Shown in pieces: positions 38,765 to 43,229 of a stretch of DNA of 43,229 nt (its first letter is position 1; the number at the start of each line of letters is the position of its first letter). The translations under genes were made by a program, and so were the position numbers. Below the pieces are notes generated by a model. It did no database searches. It worked only from the letters and a program-made list of their open reading frames with translations, and was not told the DNA's origin. This DNA comes from a virus. The stretch spans positions 1 through 43,229 of the IMG/VR virus record IMGVR_UViG_3300046820_000897, one strand, 5' to 3'.

Positions 38765-39098
38765 TAGAATAGAGATGACCCTTGAGGTTAAAGGCGAAGT
38801 CAGAGCAACTGCATTCCCACAAAGAACCTACGAAGGAATATCTAACCAAAGAAGGCAATGGTATTACTTTTACGGATTGAAAAGCATCAAGGATTGGGAA
38901 ATATACATTTCTCACATCTCACCAATGAAAGAGAACACACCATTTAAAATAGAAAAACCATTTCCATATTTACTAAAATCACAACAAAATGACACAGAAG
39001 AATCAGAATCAAGACCAGTCAGTCTCTATTGCGAACCAGTTAATCTTGCAGGGGGACTTATCCAAGTTGTCGGCAGGAGACAAAGTGAGGTACTATAA
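38754..39098 (+). CDS. Hypothetical protein with 110-base overlap into the annealing-protein gene
   Basis: From ATG 38754 (MPSDRIEMTLEVKGEVRATA) the frame runs 114 codons. The core FPQRTYEGISNQRRQWYYFY is plausible protein. The last 37 codons lie inside the start of the RecT-like gene in another frame. Either the overlap is real or the true protein is shorter and the end is read-through. Confidence 0.5.
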   Translation: MPSDRIEMTLEVKGEVRATAFPQRTYEGISNQRRQWYYFYGLKSIKDWEIYISHISPMKENTPFKIEKPFPYLLKSQQNDTEESESRPVSLYCEPVNLAGGLIQVVGRRQSEVL

Positions 39099-39708
39099 CG
39101 GGTATTGTGAAAGGATGGGACTTGACCCGTTTACTAAACCATTTGATATCTTGCGACTTAATGGCAAAGAGGTCCTCTACTGCACCCGTTCAGGGACTCA
39201 ACAACTCAACAAACTGCACAAAGTTTCTCACTTGATTACATCAAGGGATACAAATGCAGAAGCAGGGGTTTATATTGTAACAAGCAAGGCATCTCTTCCT
39301 GATGGTAGATGTACTGAATCTATTGGTGCAGTAAACATTGCAGGTCTTAAAGGTGAGGCTTATGCCAATGCAATTATGAAGGCAGAAACCAAGGCAAAAA
39401 GGAGGGCAACGCTTGACCTCTTGGGATTAGGTGTATTGGATGAATCAGAGGCAGAAACCATCCCTAATGCAACAACATTGGCAATCAACACAATGGTAGA
39501 AGCATTGCCTCAGATGGAAGTAGAATCTGTTGAGGTTATTGAAGAAGATGCTGAGTTAAGCATTGGCAGACTTGCTATTGCAATTAAAAAGGCAAGTAAC
39601 ATTGTAGAACTCAAAGCGGTCTATGATGCCAATAAGCATAAGATTGAGACAAACCAATTTATTAAAGACCAACTAAAAGCAAGAAAAAATGAGTTACTTA
39701 AAGGTTAA
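38989..39708 (+). CDS. RecT-like single-strand annealing protein
   Basis: The 239-residue protein has LILQGDLSKLSAGDKVRYYN, CERMGLDPFTKPFDIL, GKEVLYCTRSGTQQLNKLHK and AGLKGEAYANAIMKAETKAK followed by RRATLDLLGLG. This order resembles the RecT/Bet and Rad52-like phage annealing proteins ('R..Y...C..LGLNP.T.PF'). It should pair complementary single strands with the nuclease and SSB-like genes downstream. Module A has no obvious homologue. Confidence 0.7.
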   Translation: MTQKNQNQDQSVSIANQLILQGDLSKLSAGDKVRYYNGYCERMGLDPFTKPFDILRLNGKEVLYCTRSGTQQLNKLHKVSHLITSRDTNAEAGVYIVTSKASLPDGRCTESIGAVNIAGLKGEAYANAIMKAETKAKRRATLDLLGLGVLDESEAETIPNATTLAINTMVEALPQMEVESVEVIEEDAELSIGRLAIAIKKASNIVELKAVYDANKHKIETNQFIKDQLKARKNELLKG

Positions 39709-40120
39709 TGAAATTAAGGTGGGGGATATTGCCCCTACCAAATTTGGCATTGAGTTAATGGCAGATGCCATTCAAGAGCAGGTTAATGAAGGACTGCTTG
39801 ACCCATTAGAGGTGGCAATAAAGTTCAATAGTTTAGAGCAACTGGTTAAGTCGGTTAAATCCAGAATTACCGAGAATGTTCTTGCAGAACTAATGAAACA
39901 TCCGAAGGGTAAGGCAGAGGTACTTGGTGCAGTTGTTTCCAATATGGAAAGTGTTAAGTATGACTTCTCAGACCTACCTGGTTGGTCAGAATACGAAGAG
40001 CAGATACTTGCTTTAAGGTGGAAGCAAAAGGAAATAGAAGACAAAGAAAAGGAATACCATAAGGGTGACCTACCAATTAAGTCAGTAACTTCAACCTTCA
40101 AAATTCAACTACAAAAATAG
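39689..40120 (+). CDS. Hypothetical recombination-module protein, 143 residues
   Basis: The protein MSYLKVNEIKVGDIAPTKFG has helical blocks and a C-terminal coiled coil (LRWKQKEIEDKEKEYHKGDL). It overlaps the annealing gene by 20 bases and is followed by the SSB-like gene. The block 'SVKYDFSDLPGWSEYEEQIL' recurs in phage genes near annealing proteins, to my recollection, with no known function. Confidence 0.6.
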   Translation: MSYLKVNEIKVGDIAPTKFGIELMADAIQEQVNEGLLDPLEVAIKFNSLEQLVKSVKSRITENVLAELMKHPKGKAEVLGAVVSNMESVKYDFSDLPGWSEYEEQILALRWKQKEIEDKEKEYHKGDLPIKSVTSTFKIQLQK

Positions 40121-40124
40121 AAAT

Positions 40125-40388
40125 ATGCAAAAGTTAATCAGTCTGAACATTGACGTAAGTAAAATTGATTCCAAGCGTTTGTACAAGGGTAAAAAGGGGC
40201 AGTACCTATCTGCTACCTTATTCCTTAAGGAAGAGGTGGACCAGTACGGAAACAATGGTTTTATAGTTGAATCCATCACCAAGGAAGAAAGGGAGAAAGG
40301 ACTTAAAGGTACAATCATCGGAAATGCTAAATTTATGGCAGCAGGTGGACCTCAAAAACAAGAAGAAGACCAAGAATTGCCATTCTGA
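40125..40388 (+). CDS. SSB-like protein with acidic tail (module B)
   Basis: The 87-residue protein MQKLISLNIDVSKIDSKRLY, GKKGQYLSATLFLKEEVDQY, then FMAAGGPQKQEEDQELPF ends in an SSB-type acidic tip. Strand-rich, OB-fold size, and located after the annealing protein. It probably binds single-stranded DNA. It is not clearly related in sequence to the 190-residue SSB-like protein of module A. Confidence 0.6.
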   Translation: MQKLISLNIDVSKIDSKRLYKGKKGQYLSATLFLKEEVDQYGNNGFIVESITKEEREKGLKGTIIGNAKFMAAGGPQKQEEDQELPF

Positions 40389-40435
40389 TTGAAAACCACA
40401 GGGGAGGTTGTAATGACCTCTCCTAATTGTACTCT

Positions 40436-40801
40436 ATGTTAGTTGGACACCTACAAAAGAACTTTGATATAGATTTACGCTTTGGTAACGATGGGGAAAG
40501 TATTGTGCTATCACTTCTAAATGGAGGTCAGAAAATAGAAGTCAAAACAGATAGACTTGCACACCTAACAGGGAACATTGCAGTAGAATTTAGATACAAA
40601 GGTTATCCATCAGGAATCAGCACAACTGAGGCAGACTATTGGGCATTTGTTTTGTATAATCATTTACGGATATTTTTTATTGAGATAAATGAGTTGAAAG
40701 CAATTGCAAGGGAATGCTACAAAGAAGGTAAAGTTAAAAATGGTGGAGATAACAATAGGTCAGAAATGGTATTAATTCCGTTAACCAAATTAATCAAATA
40801 A
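40436..40801 (+). CDS. PD-(D/E)XK-like endonuclease or resolvase
   Basis: The 121-residue protein starts at ATG 40436. KIEVKTDRLAHLTGNIAVEF, followed by SGISTTEADYWAFVLYN, resembles resolvase-like PD-(D/E)XK nucleases of phages (D...D/ExK with the later W). An upstream in-frame TTG is a poor start. Position between SSB-like and initiator genes fits junction or end processing. Confidence 0.6.
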   Translation: MLVGHLQKNFDIDLRFGNDGESIVLSLLNGGQKIEVKTDRLAHLTGNIAVEFRYKGYPSGISTTEADYWAFVLYNHLRIFFIEINELKAIARECYKEGKVKNGGDNNRSEMVLIPLTKLIK

Positions 40802-40802
40802 C

Positions 40803-40913
40803 ATGAAAAGAATCTTTGAATGGGTTTACTTCATCTTTGTATCTATACCAGTTGCAATCATTGTCCATCTGTTAGCATCAATTGCCTTAATGCTTAAAAT
40901 TAAATTCAAATGA
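40803..40913 (+). CDS. Membrane micropeptide with VSIP motif (module B)
   Basis: The 36-residue frame MKRIFEWVYFIFVSIPVAII, VHLLASIALMLKIKFK matches the 55-residue peptide at 7934-8101 in its VSIP centre. It starts one base after the nuclease stop and overlaps the next gene by ATGA. Probably an inner-membrane peptide of unknown role. Confidence 0.5.
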   Translation: MKRIFEWVYFIFVSIPVAIIVHLLASIALMLKIKFK

Positions 40914-41158
40914 GGGACATAACCTATCACTTAGAGAACGCAGTTGAGTATCTTGTTTATGACCTTAGCATACTTGACATAGAAGAACGCAGAGCAAAGG
41001 CGGTCACCTATCGGTCAGGTAAGTGCGTGTGTAACTTTATGGGATATCCACCCAATAAAATTAGCGACTTGAGGCAGGTTGGCAGGAGGGTAACCAGTAG
41101 GATTGATGGCAAAACCTATGCGGTCCGAGTCAAGAAAAAGGTGGAAGATGTTAAATAA
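40910..41158 (+). CDS. Hypothetical protein, 82 residues
   Basis: The protein MRDITYHLENAVEYLVYDLS, LDIEERRAKAVTYRSGKCVC continues to a basic C-terminus (GKTYAVRVKKKVEDVK). Soluble, with no recognised motif. It overlaps the membrane peptide by ATGA. A possible role in DNA binding follows only from its basic end. Confidence 0.55.
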   Translation: MRDITYHLENAVEYLVYDLSILDIEERRAKAVTYRSGKCVCNFMGYPPNKISDLRQVGRRVTSRIDGKTYAVRVKKKVEDVK

Positions 41159-41223
41159 ATTTTGTATATTAGGGGTACTTGGTAGGGAAACCCAAGTGCA
41201 AGTAAAAATTATTAATGCCTTAG

Positions 41224-41271
41224 AAAGGTTTGGAAGTTCTGCGAAAGCAAACTTGTTTCCCCCGAACCTTT
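41224..41271 (+). promoter_or_regulatory. Nested hairpin in the leader of the initiator gene
   Basis: AAAGGTTTGG (41224-41233) pairs with CCGAACCTTT (41262-41271) with one G-T pair. Inside, GTT-C-TGC pairs with GCA-AAC around a GAAA tetraloop (41243-41246). A T-rich stretch follows before the ATG at 41288. It could be an attenuator, terminator or protein-binding leader. Confidence 0.45.
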
Positions 41272-41287
41272 TTAAGGTATTTTTTTT

Positions 41288-42034
41288 ATGAATACTGGAC
41301 AAATAGTAAAGAGCAAGTCAACCGAAAGGTTTACAACTTTACCAAATGAATTGATAAAGTCCAAGTCTTTGTCACTTGATGAAAAGGGTCTTTTGAGTTA
41401 TTTATTATCACTTCCATCAGATTGGGTTATCTACAAAAAGAATCTGTACAACAACCTTCCCGATAAACCAGGTAGTATAGATAGGGCATTTAAGGGGTTG
41501 CAGTCTAAAGGTTATATCTTATCAATAAAGATGCATGACCAAACCACAGGAAGGTTTGTAGGTTGGAATCATATTGTCTATGACATACCTGCCGAAAGTG
41601 AACCTATCCGAGTTCGGGAAAACCCGACATCGGAAATTACCGACCTCGGTGAAAGTGCCATTATACAAAAGACTAATTCCATACAAAAGAAAGATTTAAT
41701 ACAAATAAAAGAATTAGAGTTCATTTCTGATGATTGGGAAAATGTTTGGAAAGGATGGATGGAATATAAAAAGGTTGAGCATGGTAACAAGTTCAAAAGT
41801 TCTAAAACAGAACAAACTGCCATAAACAACTTGGTTGAACTTTCGGGAGGTGATTTAGAAACTGCGAAAAAAGTTATCAATCAAAGCATATCAAACAACT
41901 ATAAAGGATTATTCAAACTTAAAGAAACCAAAAATGTTACCACTAAATCAAGTTCTGACATCTATGCAGAACGCAGAGCAGAACTCCATCAGTACACAGA
42001 CAAAATTGACTTCCTCAGAGGCATTAGACCTTGA
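41288..42034 (+). CDS. Replication initiator-like protein with winged-helix N-domain
   Basis: The 248-residue protein begins FTTLPNELIKSKSLSLDEKG, LLSYLLSLPSDWVIYKKNLY, then a winged-helix-like DKPGSIDRAFKGLQSKGYIL, the usual N-domain of phage replisome organisers. The C-terminal half (DDWENVWKGWMEYKK, AINNLVELSGGD) resembles DnaD-like or initiator tails. It probably binds the origin and helps load a helicase, perhaps the host's, as module B shows no helicase within the window. Confidence 0.65.
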   Translation: MNTGQIVKSKSTERFTTLPNELIKSKSLSLDEKGLLSYLLSLPSDWVIYKKNLYNNLPDKPGSIDRAFKGLQSKGYILSIKMHDQTTGRFVGWNHIVYDIPAESEPIRVRENPTSEITDLGESAIIQKTNSIQKKDLIQIKELEFISDDWENVWKGWMEYKKVEHGNKFKSSKTEQTAINNLVELSGGDLETAKKVINQSISNNYKGLFKLKETKNVTTKSSSDIYAERRAELHQYTDKIDFLRGIRP

Positions 42035-42695
42035 GAGGTTTAAACTATCAAGAACCAGTGAACCTGTTAAGAATTTAAGCAGTGGATTGGTAATTGATGA
42101 ACTTTTGAACGGGATGCAGAAACTTGGTGTTAAAGGTGATAAGATGCCAAACAACGCAGACCTATTGCTTATGTACAAGTCAATCATGGAGGAATACCCT
42201 AACATCAAGATAGGGGAAATCTCACTTGCTTTTGACTTGGCAGCAAAGGGTAAACTTGACATAGAAGCAGAAACATATCAAAATTTCTCAATGCTTTATT
42301 TGCACAGGTTGCTCAGAGCATTTGCAAGGTATGGAATGCAGAAACTTAATGAGATTAAACCAGTTGAACAAGAGTCTAAATGGCAACCAAGGTACATATC
42401 TGACGATGAAAAGATAGAAACTGCATTTGATTGCTACTCTAAATTCAAGCAATGGGATAACATTGTCTTTGGTATTGATGTATTCCATATCCTCCACAAA
42501 CGAGGTAAAATCGTTGTAGAGGTTGAGGACACCTATGATAAGGTCCTAAAGGCAATGAATGAGAAGATGTTTGAAGGTTCAAGGCAAGACAAGATAGACA
42601 TTAAGAACAAGATGAAGGATGATGACTACATGGAGCATCAATGCTATCGGATGGCGGTAGCAGATTATTTCACTAAACTCATAAACAGAGGATAA
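41964..42695 (+). CDS. Hypothetical replication-associated protein, 243 residues
   Basis: The start is taken at ATG 41964 (MQNAEQNSISTQTKLTSSEA); an upstream one at 41934 lies further inside the previous gene. The helical body (ISLAFDLAAKGKLDIEAETY, LYLHRLLRAFARYGMQKL) and its position after the initiator suggest a helicase loader or replication accessory protein. The family is not recognised. It overlaps the initiator by 71 bases. Confidence 0.55.
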   Translation: MQNAEQNSISTQTKLTSSEALDLERFKLSRTSEPVKNLSSGLVIDELLNGMQKLGVKGDKMPNNADLLLMYKSIMEEYPNIKIGEISLAFDLAAKGKLDIEAETYQNFSMLYLHRLLRAFARYGMQKLNEIKPVEQESKWQPRYISDDEKIETAFDCYSKFKQWDNIVFGIDVFHILHKRGKIVVEVEDTYDKVLKAMNEKMFEGSRQDKIDIKNKMKDDDYMEHQCYRMAVADYFTKLINRG

Positions 42696-43000
42696 TGGAC
42701 TTGACCGCAGGAATGATAACAAAGTTTGCATTAATGAAGTTGGAATCTAAAGGATACTATGTGTGGCGGAACAACAATCTCAGTGTACCTGGTAGGAAGT
42801 TCATTGGCGAAAGAGGTGTGGCAGATATCATAGGATTCTGCAAGAGTACAGGCAAGGCGGTTTATTGTGAGGTTAAAACTATTAAGGATAAAATTAGCGA
42901 CTTTCAGATAGTTTTTCTCAATCGGGCAAAGAATGCAGGTGCTTTGTGTTACCTTGCAACAGATAACAAAGGCATCCCTGAACTATCAGAATGGGTCTGA
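42695..43000 (+). CDS. VRR-NUC domain nuclease (module B)
   Basis: The 101-residue protein has RGVADIIGFCKSTG (40-53, Asp44), YCEVKTIKD (57-65, Glu59 and Lys61) and the SDFQIVFLNRAKNAG helix. It is a single VRR-NUC domain like 8879-9151, but more similar to tRNA-nuclease-like forms in its longer N-terminal helix. It probably cuts branched DNA. Confidence 0.8.
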   Translation: MDLTAGMITKFALMKLESKGYYVWRNNNLSVPGRKFIGERGVADIIGFCKSTGKAVYCEVKTIKDKISDFQIVFLNRAKNAGALCYLATDNKGIPELSEWV

Positions 43001-43229
43001 CAAAGAACGATATCATCGCAGGTCTATACACCGACAAGGATATAGACAATGCCATAAAGAAGATGCAACCTTTTGAGTTGCAGGATGACTTGAGGCAGGA
43101 GATGTTCATGGTACTATGTGAGATGGATGAAGAAAAGTTTATGTCATACCATAAAGGAGGGTTCTTGAAGTTCTACTTGGTCCGCACAATGCTAACAATG
43201 ATAAAGTCTGATAGGTCAACCTTCTTCAA
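42991..43229 (+). CDS. Sigma-factor-like phage protein (5' part, cut by window end)
   Basis: A frame opens at ATG 42991, overlapping the VRR-NUC end by 10 bases, and is still open at the window edge (79 codons). MGLTKNDIIAGLYTDKDIDN, then LQDDLRQEMFMVLCEMDEEK and GGFLKFYLVRTMLTMIKSDR resemble the region 2-like helix of small sigma-70-type phage proteins. If so it may switch transcription to late genes. The rest of the gene lies outside. Confidence 0.55.
   Translation, partial: MGLTKNDIIAGLYTDKDIDNAIKKMQPFELQDDLRQEMFMVLCEMDEEKFMSYHKGGFLKFYLVRTMLTMIKSDRSTFF

Noticed and set aside
1-43229. Temperate phage or prophage
   Set aside because: No integrase, excisionase, CI-type repressor, att site or host flanking DNA is seen. 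This is absence of evidence in a window that may lack part of the second genome.

Overview
The window is entirely phage DNA: a tailed virus with a long non-contractile (siphovirus-like) tail. The host is most likely a member of the Bacteroidota. The DNA is AT-rich, start codons lie in A-rich context with almost no Shine-Dalgarno sequences, and the few promoter-like sites fit the Bacteroidota pattern TTG/TTTG, about 19-22 bases, TAnnTTTG. I see no tRNA, rRNA, CRISPR array, insertion sequence, integrase or bacterial housekeeping gene.

Layout. 1-2141: lysis cassette A (coiled-coil peptide, i-spanin-like protein, lipoprotein, holin-like protein, u-spanin-like protein, M15 peptidase), closed by a terminator. 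2223-11652: early module A (HTH regulator, SSB-like protein, PD-(D/E)XK exonuclease, about a dozen very small genes, SNF2-type helicase, cytosine-C5 methyltransferase, VRR-NUC nuclease, primase-polymerase/helicase). 11541-12745: a putative replication region with iteron-like ATCGTGTA repeats, a free-standing DnaA domain IV protein and G-rich repeats. 12744-14760: a minus-strand block of small genes around a Gp88-family protein. 14921-21786: packaging and head genes (small and large terminase, portal, MuF-like protein, prohead protease, capsid). 21857-23388: two glycosyltransferases. 23391-34758: connector and tail genes, including a -1 frameshifted chaperone pair, tape measure, tail-tip proteins and a 1151-residue fibre. 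34769-36672: lysis cassette B. 36823-43229: early module B, with a different replication and recombination set (RecT-like annealing protein, SSB-like protein, nuclease, replication-initiation-like protein, VRR-NUC, and a sigma-like protein cut by the window edge).

Bases 1-399 are identical to 34532-34930. After that the two lysis cassettes diverge mostly at silent positions while gene order and proteins stay conserved. One reading is a circularly permuted or concatemeric phage genome of 34,531 bp (1-34531) that runs into the lysis and early region of a second, related phage. That join could be a metagenomic chimera at the 399-bp identical stretch, tandem related phage genomes, or one larger genome with a true duplication. 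Early modules A and B share several tiny genes (zinc-ribbon, CxxC and membrane peptides, HTH, VRR-NUC) but differ in replication strategy.

The most interesting points are the duplicated cassette and its sharp identity boundary, the iteron/DnaA-IV/G-rich region, the glycosyltransferases inside the virion operon, two spanin types in one cassette, membrane micropeptides conserved between two otherwise different early modules, and a gene fission between the modules.
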